Shown: piece by piece, positions 20,148-28,303 of the stretch
How positions within the stretch are numbered: position 1 is the stretch's first letter
Layout: every line of letters begins with the position of its first letter
Assembly: GCA_028343435.1 (NCBI GenBank)
Contig: JAOLYM010000001.1
Location: 1 to 40,524 of the forward strand
Length of the DNA: 40,524 nt
From: Candidatus Nitrosopelagicus sp.
Lineage (GTDB): Archaea; Thermoproteota; Nitrososphaeria; Nitrososphaerales; Nitrosopumilaceae
Direction of reading: 5' to 3'
The notes under the pieces: model-generated
Databases searched by the model: none
What the model was told of the DNA's origin: nothing
Seen by the model: the letters and a program-made list of their open reading frames with translations, nothing else
Position numbers and translations under genes: made by a program

Positions 20148-22359
20148 TTACTTCGGCTCTCGATTTTCTCATTGAAGCGAGGGCTTTTTGTCTCTTTGGT
20201 CTTAGAACAAGCACATAGAGAGATGCTACAAGATATACCGATAGCAAGACGATTTGGCCTACAGTTGTCTCAAGTGTTGGATAAATTCCAGTCATTGTTG
20301 CAACGTTGATGTCTAATCTTGGGATAGTACCAAGCATGCTAGTGTATGGGATGTAATCTAGTACCTGGAACTCGCGTATTGCATTTCCTAAGAATGCAAT
20401 TGACAAGTAAGCACCAATACCCATTGTTAATCCAAATAATGCACGTAGAGGTAGACGTTTTCCAAGTTTTCTAAATCCAAAGTATATTCCAAGTAACGAA
20501 ACAATGCCTGTAATGAATCCTAATCCAACATACAATTCCATGTATTTAGCAAATGAAAACATCGCTTGATAGAACAGAACAGTTTCAAATCCTTCTCTGT
20601 AAACAGTGAAAAATGACAGCATTATGAACACGGATGTACCTCCGGCAGCAGACGCCTGGAAAACTTTTGCCTTTACAAACTCCATCCATCGTTTATGTTC
20701 AATCTTATTCAGTATCCAGAAGCTCACATAGAACAGAACCGCTGTTGCAGATAATGCAGCTATCGCCTCAATTAATTCTCGGTTAGCACCCGAGATTTCT
20801 ATAAGATAAGATGCAACAAACCAAGTTACAGCTGTGGCACCGATTGCAAGCCCTACTCCATAATGCACATATTTTTTGAATTTATGATTTCTTGATGCTT
20901 CAAGATATGTAATTATGGCACCTAAAATCAAAACAGATTCCAATCCTTCTCTAAAGATTATAGCAAAAGAAGAGACGAATGCAATCATTGGCGCAATTGT
21001 TCCGGTTCCAGAAACAAGACGTTCAGATTCATCTAGAGAACGTTCAATGAAAATAATTGTAGTAGAAATGTCTTCGATTGGTGCACCATCGTTAATTTGA
21101 TTTCTTAATGTTGCAAACTGATACTCAACTTCAAAAGTAAAATCAGGAGCAATTGCTCTTAATGGAATTTCAACATATTCATAACTGTCCAGATATGCGG
21201 TTCTTGCACTTGCGTATGCTGCTTGTGTATCTCCTAATTCATAGAAAATTTCGGTTGCCATCAATTGTTCACGGATGAAATCAATCTCATCTCGAACTTC
21301 AGCTTTTTGACCTTCAGATGCAGAGCCCATTGGTTTTGTTTCTAGATTTGCTCGTGCTTCTGCAATTATTACGCCAGATGCTCTCAAATCTATAACTTTA
21401 GCTTCTGCAGTATCTAGTCTAGGAATAATTGAATCAACCAAAAACGATTTGATTACAGAGGGGTCTTCATAATTTTTGATCTTCGTACGTAATTCTTCAC
21501 GCATGTCCCATTCTAATTGATATAATAATTCTGCATCTGCAATTTCAATCTCAGGCTCTAAATATTCAAAGTTTTCAAGGTATGCCTCAATTCCTAATTG
21601 CTCTGCCTTTTTGTAATCGCCATTATCTAATTCAACCATTAATTCAGAGTATAGTTCTTTTATGACAACATAGAAACTACTACTGTCTTTTCCAATAGTT
21701 CCAACAACATCAGTTCCAAGCAAATCTCTTTGAACCCAGATATTAGTAGATGCAATTGATGCGTATGGATCTTTGTTTTTTACCATTTCAAACATGTCGT
21801 TGAAAAATGATTCTAATTCTACTTTTTGACGTTCTCCATAATCAGTTCCAGAATAAAATATCTGATTGGCTCTCTCCATGAATCCCACAGCTATTTGATA
21901 AGAAAATTCATCTTCGTTAGTTTCAAAATTTGCATATTGTTCATCAACTATAATCAATAATGAAACTGTGATATTTGGATTGTATTCTACATCCTCTGGA
22001 ATTGCTTCAAAAATTTCAATAATTCTTGTTAGTTCAGATGATACCGCAGATAGATTTTCAGAATTAATCTGTCTGGTTTGAAGATCGAGTAATGATATGT
22101 GAACCTCATCTGCAAGAGATGCATCAACATTTCTTAATTTTTCTAAATTCTTTGAAAAGTGTGTTGAACCAAATTCTATGAATTTTTTAGTAGAATCAAA
22201 GTCTTGATTTTCAAGACTTGTCAGTGCAAGATTTAGACTTGTTTCAGTAACTTCTGTAACAGAGTAATATCGTACCTTACTGTTATCAACAGAATACGCA
22301 CTAGGAATTACAACCAATAACATTGCAATTGCTAGTATGGCAAAGATAGAATTCTTCAA
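20128..22359 (-). CDS. FTR1-family iron permease with long extracellular domain
   Basis: High-affinity iron permease-type protein, 743 residues. A signal peptide (about 3-23) is followed by about 430 mostly helical extracellular residues holding two motif copies, EAYLENFEYLEPEI (about 250) and TAYLDSYEYVEIPL (about 387), like those of the large surface protein. The membrane part has about seven helices and both hallmark iron-binding motifs, REGLES (about 467) and REGFET (about 586). These motifs are required for iron passage in known FTR1/EfeU proteins. The start is TTG at 22359 with AAGGA upstream. No ferroxidase gene is visible beside it. The protein overlaps the HyuA-like gene by 20 bp. 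Confidence 0.92.
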   Translation of the reverse strand: MKNSIFAILAIAMLLVVIPSAYSVDNSKVRYYSVTEVTETSLNLALTSLENQDFDSTKKFIEFGSTHFSKNLEKLRNVDASLADEVHISLLDLQTRQINSENLSAVSSELTRIIEIFEAIPEDVEYNPNITVSLLIIVDEQYANFETNEDEFSYQIAVGFMERANQIFYSGTDYGERQKVELESFFNDMFEMVKNKDPYASIASTNIWVQRDLLGTDVVGTIGKDSSSFYVVIKELYSELMVELDNGDYKKAEQLGIEAYLENFEYLEPEIEIADAELLYQLEWDMREELRTKIKNYEDPSVIKSFLVDSIIPRLDTAEAKVIDLRASGVIIAEARANLETKPMGSASEGQKAEVRDEIDFIREQLMATEIFYELGDTQAAYASARTAYLDSYEYVEIPLRAIAPDFTFEVEYQFATLRNQINDGAPIEDISTTIIFIERSLDESERLVSGTGTIAPMIAFVSSFAIIFREGLESVLILGAIITYLEASRNHKFKKYVHYGVGLAIGATAVTWFVASYLIEISGANRELIEAIAALSATAVLFYVSFWILNKIEHKRWMEFVKAKVFQASAAGGTSVFIMLSFFTVYREGFETVLFYQAMFSFAKYMELYVGLGFITGIVSLLGIYFGFRKLGKRLPLRALFGLTMGIGAYLSIAFLGNAIREFQVLDYIPYTSMLGTIPRLDINVATMTGIYPTLETTVGQIVLLSVYLVASLYVLVLRPKRQKALASMRKSRAEVNEQQTN

Positions 22360-22379
22360 TAATTCCTTACTTTTGAAAC

Positions 22380-22442
22380 CCTATTTTAGGAGAGGACTCA
22401 TTCTATCATCATAGAACAAGATAATCAGATAAGCTTTAAAAC
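22380..22442 (-). promoter_or_regulatory. FTR1 promoter with dyads near the transcript start
   Basis: On the minus strand TTTTAAAG (22435-22442) is a TATA candidate, so initiation should fall near 22410. Exactly there lies TTCTATCATCATAGAA (22401-22416), a perfect 6-bp inverted repeat fitting TTCTA-N6-TAGAA. A second dyad CCTA-TTT-TAGG (22380-22390) is in the presumed leader. A dyad over the start point is a typical repressor position. Confidence 0.6.
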
Positions 22443-22680
22443 AAAAAAGGAAAAGGAAAAAAATAATTTTCTCAAATTCCAGATAGTTAGATCATTTTAC
22501 TTCATGATGTTAATGTGATTACAACAAACGGATTATGTGTTATTTCATAAAATTTTATTATTTTTAGAATTGTGTAAGTTCTACAATCTAAGAATTTAGA
22601 AGAAAAATTCCAAAAGTTGAGAATAACAATCTAAATTCAGAACTAGTTTTAATTATTGAGCAAGAACAATCTGTATATGC
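22443..22680. other. AT-rich gap before the small RNA candidate
   Basis: No convincing coding frame is seen on either strand. Purine-rich and T-rich runs near 22445-22480 and 22545-22565 may be terminator-like. TTTTAATTAT (22649-22658) is a TATA candidate for the RNA that follows. Confidence 0.4.
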
Positions 22681-22759
22681 CGTTAGTGACAAGCATCGTA
22701 TGCTTTGATCTAAAAACCAGAATACATGTCGTCAACTACTGGAATGTTGCTAACGGCGC
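22681..22759 (+). ncRNA. Candidate structured small RNA
   Basis: A 79-nt element closed by a perfect 8-bp stem GCCGTTAG (22681-22688) with CTAACGGC (22752-22759). Inside are a 6-bp hairpin AAGCAT-CGT-ATGCTT (22693-22707) and a CAAC...GTTG hairpin (about 22735-22751). A TATA-like TTTTAATTAT (22649-22658) is placed about 26 bp before the first stem base, so the transcript would begin with the stem. The multibranch shape resembles a cloverleaf, but there is no TTCRANY loop or plausible anticodon arm, so it is not called a tRNA. The opposite strand would form the same stems. Function unknown. Confidence 0.45.
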
Positions 22760-22830
22760 TTTCCATCTTATTAGAACAAAGTTTTGAAAAGTACATCGAA
22801 TTTTAATATCGTCATAGTGGTAATCACATA

Positions 22831-23142
22831 ATGGCAGACAAAAAACCATATGTTTTAGTTAGCGTCTTCAAAGAAGATGCAAAAGAACAAGATGTAGCAC
22901 AAGCCGCAGGCAAAATTGCTACAATCATTGACGACTGGAATGCAAAAGGAAACATGATTTGGAGCGGATCATTTGATGATAATAAAACCGCAATGTCAGT
23001 AATTGAAGGAGACCAAGCTACAGCAGAAGGTTTCTTCAACACATACAATGACGCATGCAAATCATTTCTTTCATCATACATGTATCAATGGGATGCAATG
23101 CCACTTTTGTCACTTTTAGGACAAAAGCAAGCAGCTCAATAA
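22831..23142 (+). CDS. Small hypothetical protein
   Basis: A 103-residue soluble protein with pattern KPYVLVSVFKEDA, AAGKIATIIDDWNAKGNMIWSGSF, AMSVIEGDQATAEGFFNTYN, suggesting a small alpha-beta (ferredoxin-like) fold. A single Cys is in NDACKSF. The TATA-like TTTTAATAT (22801-22809) about 25 bp before ATG indicates a leaderless message. It has no membrane segment or known motif. Its own strong promoter and clean codon use suggest good expression, but I do not recognise a family. Confidence 0.7.
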   Translation: MADKKPYVLVSVFKEDAKEQDVAQAAGKIATIIDDWNAKGNMIWSGSFDDNKTAMSVIEGDQATAEGFFNTYNDACKSFLSSYMYQWDAMPLLSLLGQKQAAQ

Positions 23143-23168
23143 TTGTGAAAATTAATCACAGTATTTTT

Positions 23169-24794
23169 TTAAATTATAATTATTCCTTGCTTTAATAGAT
23201 AATCAATAGTTTTGAGAAATTCTTCATCAGATAGTTTTTCATCAAACCACCATGTTACGATATCTACAAGCCAATTTGGAATGTGTGATTGAGAATAATT
23301 TGAAAATTCATAACTTCCAATCAGTCCTTTGTTTTGCATGTATTCAAATGCATCAAGCAGTGATTGATCAGTGGATTGGCCATTTATCCACCAACCAGCA
23401 TTTGATTTAATCCAACCAGGAAGTGGAACAATTGAATCAGCAGTCATCATTTTACCATTATCCTCAATTAATGATTTAGAAGTTTTTAGATTTTCTTGAA
23501 TATTAGGATAGCCAGGATTGATTTCATACACCTGCTCAAAATATGATAATGATTTCTCATAATTTTTTAACTCTATTAGTGCAAGACCAATTTTACTTAA
23601 GGCGTTTAGGTGCAGAGGTTCTTGGATTTTATCTATATTTTTTATGACTACTTTGTAATTTTTTATGGCATCACCATACAAACCCATTTCAAAAAATTGA
23701 TCAGCAGTATTACTCACCTGAATAATATTTAGATTTTCAGATTTGGATGGTAGTGGAATGTCAGTTTGCTCTACATCGAATGTTATGTTTTTACTTTGAT
23801 CAATTTTATCAATGTATACAAATTCAATAGAATATTTTCCTGGAAGTGACTTATAATTAAAATTTAGATATGTTTGAAAAAATCCATCTCGAGTAGGTTT
23901 TACTTTTAAAACTTGAGTTGACAAATCAGGATTTGTAATTAATAAAAATACAGGATGGCCTGACATGAACACAACATCATTTATCTGACCAGAAATGGTC
24001 ATCAATGAATCTTGATGACGAAATAACTTTACATTGTTTTTAGAAATTTCAGTGAATTCAAAAGGATATGTAGGATCCAATGGAGAGATTGGATTTTCGA
24101 TTATAATTTCACTAGGTCGTTGTTCAGAGAATGCATGAAAACCATAACTTCCATAAATTAAACGGACTTTTTGCACATCAATATCAGTAATCTTTCTTAA
24201 ATCAGGATTAATGTGTGCAGGAGCAAACATTATCGAAGGAGGAGATTCATCACGTGTTGCAACTTTTCGATTGTAATCATTGTCATCAGTTGTATAATGG
24301 CCAAGACCAAACGTATGACCCATTTCATGGATTATAGTTTTCAAAATACCATCCATCCATTTATCGCCATAAATTGATTCTTGATTTTCATAGTAGATGT
24401 AAATAGAATTTCTCATGAAAGCGCCCAGCGTTTTGCTAAGTAATGAACCAGAAAATTCAGGATCATCTCTAAACAGGATAGTAATTGTACAATCATCAGT
24501 TACAGATTCATTTTTTCCAATTTTCTTAAATTTTAAATCCCAGAATTCCTTGTTTGTTATCTCAGATTTTTGTAACATTTCCTTCCAAGTATTAACGGCA
24601 AGTTCGGATTTAGCCAACATTTCATCCATTTCAGAAGATTCAATTTTGTCAGTTATTGATTCAACGGCACAATATGTTGGGATTTCAGTTAATCTTTGAT
24701 TGATTGTAGGATATGTGTAATCTAATGCATATGCATAGCTAGAACCAATAGTAACGCAGACTACAAAAATTAGTAATAATAATAAAATTTTCAT
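23169..24794 (-). CDS. Secreted metalloprotease with TPR and GWW-type repeats
   Basis: A paralogue of the 1494-3005 protein with domains in reverse order. An N-terminal signal peptide (about 1-23) is followed by a metzincin-like domain with HEMGHTFGLGH around 158-168 and a later SIMFAP Met-turn-like segment. A beta-rich middle (about 250-345) follows, then TPR-like helices (about 360-440, YGDAIKNYKVVIKNI, YEKSLSYFEQVYEINP). The end has two degenerate modules, LPGWIKSNAGWWINGQ and IPNWLVDIVTWWFDEK. Zinc-dependent extracellular proteolysis is predicted. The ATG abuts the stop of the preceding small gene with no gap. Confidence 0.85.
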   Translation of the reverse strand: MKILLLLLIFVVCVTIGSSYAYALDYTYPTINQRLTEIPTYCAVESITDKIESSEMDEMLAKSELAVNTWKEMLQKSEITNKEFWDLKFKKIGKNESVTDDCTITILFRDDPEFSGSLLSKTLGAFMRNSIYIYYENQESIYGDKWMDGILKTIIHEMGHTFGLGHYTTDDNDYNRKVATRDESPPSIMFAPAHINPDLRKITDIDVQKVRLIYGSYGFHAFSEQRPSEIIIENPISPLDPTYPFEFTEISKNNVKLFRHQDSLMTISGQINDVVFMSGHPVFLLITNPDLSTQVLKVKPTRDGFFQTYLNFNYKSLPGKYSIEFVYIDKIDQSKNITFDVEQTDIPLPSKSENLNIIQVSNTADQFFEMGLYGDAIKNYKVVIKNIDKIQEPLHLNALSKIGLALIELKNYEKSLSYFEQVYEINPGYPNIQENLKTSKSLIEDNGKMMTADSIVPLPGWIKSNAGWWINGQSTDQSLLDAFEYMQNKGLIGSYEFSNYSQSHIPNWLVDIVTWWFDEKLSDEEFLKTIDYLLKQGIIII

Positions 24795-24980
24795 TTAATC
24801 AATTACGTATCTTTTTGCACGTTTCACATGTTCTTCATCTAGATGCTTTGCCATCATTATTCCCAGCATGTAAGAACGTGCAGCTGCATCATCGGGGTTT
24901 GCATCGAGAGCTTTTGCATTAATTTCAAAACCATCCGCTGCAATTTTTTTAAAATCAGTCATATCATACAATTTAATCAA
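24795..24980 (-). CDS. Small hypothetical protein
   Basis: A 61-residue protein of helical type (FEINAKALDANPDDAAARSYMLGIMMAKHLDEEHVKRAKRYVID), resembling a single TPR-like hairpin. An alternative start at Met7 (24962) would remove the 8-bp overlap with the upstream gene. It sits inside a tightly packed minus-strand run from 25683 to 23169. Confidence 0.6.
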   Translation of the reverse strand: MIKLYDMTDFKKIAADGFEINAKALDANPDDAAARSYMLGIMMAKHLDEEHVKRAKRYVID

Positions 24981-25179
24981 CTCGTTTTAAGATCTTTCGG
25001 TTTTTCAGATATGATATGAGAAGATAAATTCCACCCAGAATAAATCCAATACTTACAACAACGACGGTTATAGTGGTAGAAGTTGGATAACTAGTTCCAG
25101 CATCATATGCAGAATACACGCCAACAAATACAAAAAACATTCCTAAGACAAGATATGTTCTTTGATAAAATAGATTCAT
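24973..25179 (-). CDS. Small two-helix membrane protein
   Basis: 68 residues with two membrane helices, about 9-27 (YLVLGMFFVFVGVYSAYDA) and 35-58 (TTITVVVVSIGFILGGIYLLISYL), and a basic end LKNRKILKRVD. The start abuts the stop of the DUF192 gene (25180), so it is in the same operon. No family recognised. Confidence 0.65.
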   Translation of the reverse strand: MNLFYQRTYLVLGMFFVFVGVYSAYDAGTSYPTSTTITVVVVSIGFILGGIYLLISYLKNRKILKRVD

Positions 25180-25683
25180 CTAAATCGAGATTAACACTAA
25201 TTGTGAGTTTTCATTTATAGAATGCTCATCTACGTATCCAGATGTCATTTCAAGAACATACTGTGCATTATCAGCAGAAACACCATGTGATTTACAGCTC
25301 ATTACTTCAACAGGAGTAATGCATGGAGGGACATGTTTTTCAATTGCAACTACTGCACCGGTTTCATTAAACCAAATAATATCAAGATGGAACTGCATGT
25401 TTTTCATCCACATAGACCGATTCCCCGGTTCGTTGAATACAAACAACATTCCTTTATCATCAGCAAGAAAACTCTGGGTCTCCCACATCAAACCACGCAT
25501 TCTACGCGGATCATTATCTGCAATGTATACCTGAATAATTTCATCATCTAACTGTACAACACCCATTAAGAAATTTGAATTTGCGTCAAGTTGAACCTCA
25601 GAAGGAAGCGATATCATGCCAGCAACACCAACTATTACAGCAGCAACTCCAATTGGGATCAAAACCTGAAGACGTGTTGGCAT
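25180..25683 (-). CDS. DUF192 (UPF0127) family exported protein
   Basis: 167 residues. An N-terminal hydrophobic segment (about 8-27) is a signal or anchor. The conserved family core is clear: RRMRGLMWE, GMLFVFNEPGNRSMWMKNMQFHLDIIWFNETG and VLEMTSGYVDEH. A Cys pair PPCITPVEVMSCKSHG is present in the usual place. The function of the family is unknown. It leads a compact minus-strand run of small membrane/exported genes and a secreted protease. Confidence 0.9.
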   Translation of the reverse strand: MPTRLQVLIPIGVAAVIVGVAGMISLPSEVQLDANSNFLMGVVQLDDEIIQVYIADNDPRRMRGLMWETQSFLADDKGMLFVFNEPGNRSMWMKNMQFHLDIIWFNETGAVVAIEKHVPPCITPVEVMSCKSHGVSADNAQYVLEMTSGYVDEHSINENSQLVLISI

Positions 25684-25721
25684 ATCTTATCTTATAACAG
25701 ATAAAATAAAAACTAAAGCAA

Positions 25722-26069
25722 TTACAATGATGCTTTGAATTGATTAATCGAGGACATTGTTTCATTGGTACTATGACCAATATCTTTCAAAGTAGAGCCA
25801 TTGTATTTTTTATCCAAATATCTACCTGCCAATATCATTGGAGCCCCAACTGCAACTGTTACACCTGTAGGTTCAGGAATCCATAACATTAGAAATCCCA
25901 GCTTTTGCATTTTTCTGCCAGGAGCAGATGCACGATTTAATGCACCTAAAGATTGTGAAGTTTTTTTATCATCTAATTTCCCCATGTCACTGTACAAATC
26001 AGTACGTCTAGAAGCTGATTCTCTCATTATTCGTAATCTTTCAATTTTTTCCTTGAGTAAATCAGTCAT
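25722..26069 (-). CDS. Hypothetical protein with hydrophobic centre
   Basis: 115 residues. A basic, helical N-terminal part (LLKEKIERLRIMRESASRRTDL) is followed by GRKMQKLGFLMLWIPEPTGVTVAVGAPMILAGRYL, which could be a membrane-associated hairpin, and a polar tail. No family recognised. It is divergent from the MntR-type gene. Confidence 0.6.
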   Translation of the reverse strand: MTDLLKEKIERLRIMRESASRRTDLYSDMGKLDDKKTSQSLGALNRASAPGRKMQKLGFLMLWIPEPTGVTVAVGAPMILAGRYLDKKYNGSTLKDIGHSTNETMSSINQFKASL

Positions 26070-26146
26070 TTATTGATGTTTTAGAAAATATAGTTAACAG
26101 TCAGTGATCAAAATCCACTACATTCAAGTCAAGATTTCATTACAAT

Positions 26147-26173
26147 AATTTCCAATTTATATAAAAGGAAATT
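26147..26173. promoter_or_regulatory. Dyad centred on the TATA box of the MntR-type gene
   Basis: AATTTCC (26147-26153) and GGAAATT (26167-26173) are perfect inverted arms with 13 bp between them. The TATA palindrome TTTATATAAA (26156-26165) sits in the middle. The ATG at 26186 lies about 26 bp from the TATA centre, so the message is leaderless. Occupancy of the dyad would block TBP, consistent with autorepression. Confidence 0.6.
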
Positions 26174-26185
26174 CTTATCGCCATA

Positions 26186-26653
26186 ATGAAAAAGAAGACA
26201 TCACGTAGATTAGATTCAATCAAGGCAGCACATGAATCTGAGAAAACAATTTCCATTTCAGATAGAGTGGAAGATTATCTAGAGGTTATTTCAGAGCTAG
26301 TAGATATGAAAGGATATGCCGCAACATTAGATATTTCAAGATATATGAATGTCAGTGCTCCAAGTGTTACAAAAATGCTCAAAAAATTAGATGCAGAAGG
26401 ATTTTTAGAATATGAAAAATATTATGGAATTAATTTAACAGAAAAAGGTCAGAAAATTGCAGACATGATAAAACAAAAACATGGAATTTTACTAGAGTTT
26501 TTTGAAATTTTAGGAATTGGTAAAGAAATTGCAAATCAAGATGCAGAAGGAATTGAACATCATCTAAATCCAAAAACAATTAGACAAATTAGAAAATTTG
26601 TGACATTTTTCAAAGCAAATCCAAAGATGATGAATAGTTTTAATGAGTTCTAA
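26186..26653 (+). CDS. MntR-type (DtxR family) metal-dependent regulator
   Basis: A 155-residue regulator: winged-helix DNA-binding domain (about 26-95, with VSAPSVTKMLKKLDAEGFLEYEKYYGI) and metal-binding/dimerisation domain (about 96-150), without the SH3-like domain of iron-type DtxR. By comparison with Bacillus MntR, all six metal ligands appear conserved: D30, E33, H99, E121, E124 and H125 (motifs EDYLE, KHG, DAEGIEHHLNP). An Asp at the first site, where DtxR has Met, is typical of Mn-responsive proteins. A 24-residue basic N-terminal extension is extra. It probably represses metal uptake genes and itself. Confidence 0.9.
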   Translation: MKKKTSRRLDSIKAAHESEKTISISDRVEDYLEVISELVDMKGYAATLDISRYMNVSAPSVTKMLKKLDAEGFLEYEKYYGINLTEKGQKIADMIKQKHGILLEFFEILGIGKEIANQDAEGIEHHLNPKTIRQIRKFVTFFKANPKMMNSFNEF

Positions 26654-26769
26654 CTAAAAATTTCTTCTATCTTTTTACGGCTACCTTTTAGGAAAAACAG
26701 TCCGCCAGCACCCAACAATGCAAATGGAGCGGCGTAAAATAGTAAATCTAGCATTGGATCTCCGCACAT
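26650..26769 (-). CDS. Small membrane protein, 39 residues
   Basis: A complete frame (ATG 26769, TAG 26650) reads MCGDPMLDLLFYAAPFALLG, then AGGLFFLKGSRKKIEEIFS: one membrane helix followed by a basic cytoplasmic tail. A second ATG five codons later is possible. The stop overlaps that of the convergent MntR-type gene by 3 bases. A Cys close to the N-terminus is notable. Function unknown. Confidence 0.6.
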   Translation of the reverse strand: MCGDPMLDLLFYAAPFALLGAGGLFFLKGSRKKIEEIFS

Positions 26770-26830
26770 ACTATACAACAGAATAACTAGTATTTGAAAT
26801 TTTTTGTAAATACTTCACTATACAAAAATT

Positions 26831-28303
26831 TTAGTCTCGTTTTAGAAATATTTCCAGATTATCATCATGATTGACAAATCTAGAAAAACGCTTACCCTCA
26901 GTAGAACGCTTCAAAATTTTGATTTTACCTTTTTTACCAATTCTAGATGAGAATAAAAACTCGCCATTTACCACAAAGCTGGCCACATTTCCAACATACT
27001 GTCTATCTACCTCAAATATTAGAGCAGTTCCAGATTCACCATAATCATATGATAGAGATTGAGATGGAAGATCTTGTTGTGTTCCATGTTCTTCAACGTC
27101 AATGTGTAAACCAAGAGATTTTTCTAATTCTTGAATGGTTTTTCCTGCTTTCCCAATTAGTGCTGGAATCGAATCTTTTGAAACAAAAATCTTGATCCTG
27201 CCAGGACTGAGAAATTCAATTTTAGGATGAGAATCAAATCTATACAATCTGTCTAGAATTTTTTCTTCTGCTAAATGTTCAATTCCAGTTTTTTGTGAGC
27301 CATTTTCATCAACAGGAATTATGATGTTTTCCTCACCAAAGGTGTAAATTTCATATTCCAAAGTGTTTGTTTCAAAATCAGATATCTCAATTACAGGTCG
27401 TGCTAAATCTTGTTCAACCATTCCAGATGGAACCTTTACTTTTAGTTCAAGTTGATAAACTTTTGATATTCCACCATCTTTTACATAAATTACAGTGTCA
27501 AGTACATTTGGAATAATTCCAAGTTCAATTTTTCCAATGAATCTCTGAATTGCATCAATTGGTGTATTTGCATGAACAACTCCAACCATACCAACCCCGG
27601 TCAATCTAAGATCACTAAAAATTCTAAAATCTTCTCTTCGTCTAACTTCATCAAATATCGTATAATCAGGTCTAACAAGCAATAAGATATCAGCTGAGTT
27701 TTCGAAACTTCCATCCAACCTAGTGTATTGAGTTACACCAGGATCAACTTGTAAATCACGCGGAGATTCAAATGTTTTAACAATTTTTCCAGAGCGATTA
27801 AAGAAGTTTGCAATTCCTGATGCAAGGGTACTTTTTCCAGAACCTGGAGCACCAGATATGAGAATTCCTTCTGCTTGTTGTTCCAATCTAGACATTAATT
27901 TTTCAGATAGTTGATAATCTTCTAATGACATTTGTTTGATTGGATGAACTATTGTAATTTCTAAGAGTTCGGAAAATGGAGGTCTTGTTATTGCAATTCG
28001 ATAATCCCTATACTGTATTACCAATGCACCAGGTTTTGAGATTTCAGTATTGCCAAGCGTTTCATCATCTATTGCTGATAAAATTTGATTTGTTATAATT
28101 TCAAGATAATCACGCTCAAGTGTTTTTGTGTCAAGTTCCACTAACTCAAAACTTCCAGGCATTCCTTTCTTGCCAAGAGGTTTTTGATTTTCTTTAAGAT
28201 GAATGCTCATTGTGGTAGGGTCAAAGAACTTCAGGAACTCTAAATCAGGAGTCTTTTGTTCATTGATGATAAACTCTGATTCAGATTTTTGTAAATCACT
28301 CAT
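26831..28303 (-). CDS. PilT/VirB11-like ATPase with KH domain, lacking the PIN domain
   Basis: 490 residues. A secretion-type ATPase core has Walker A GAPGSGKST (about 150-158), an acidic DYTIFDEVRRRED Walker B-like segment (about 204-216) and GVVHANTPIDAIQRF. A KH RNA-binding domain (about 378-410, IPALIGKAGKTIQELEKSLG) follows. Archaeal COG1855 proteins normally carry an N-terminal PIN nuclease-like domain in front of this pair and are about 600 residues; here the N-terminal 90 residues do not look like PIN. A role in RNA or ribosome metabolism is inferred. Confidence 0.85.
   Translation of the reverse strand: MSDLQKSESEFIINEQKTPDLEFLKFFDPTTMSIHLKENQKPLGKKGMPGSFELVELDTKTLERDYLEIITNQILSAIDDETLGNTEISKPGALVIQYRDYRIAITRPPFSELLEITIVHPIKQMSLEDYQLSEKLMSRLEQQAEGILISGAPGSGKSTLASGIANFFNRSGKIVKTFESPRDLQVDPGVTQYTRLDGSFENSADILLLVRPDYTIFDEVRRREDFRIFSDLRLTGVGMVGVVHANTPIDAIQRFIGKIELGIIPNVLDTVIYVKDGGISKVYQLELKVKVPSGMVEQDLARPVIEISDFETNTLEYEIYTFGEENIIIPVDENGSQKTGIEHLAEEKILDRLYRFDSHPKIEFLSPGRIKIFVSKDSIPALIGKAGKTIQELEKSLGLHIDVEEHGTQQDLPSQSLSYDYGESGTALIFEVDRQYVGNVASFVVNGEFLFSSRIGKKGKIKILKRSTEGKRFSRFVNHDDNLEIFLKRD

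Noticed and set aside
22681-22760. tRNA gene
   Set aside because: The size and acceptor-like stem fit, but the loop before the 3' stem (ACTGGAA) is not TTCRANY and no anticodon arm can be drawn.
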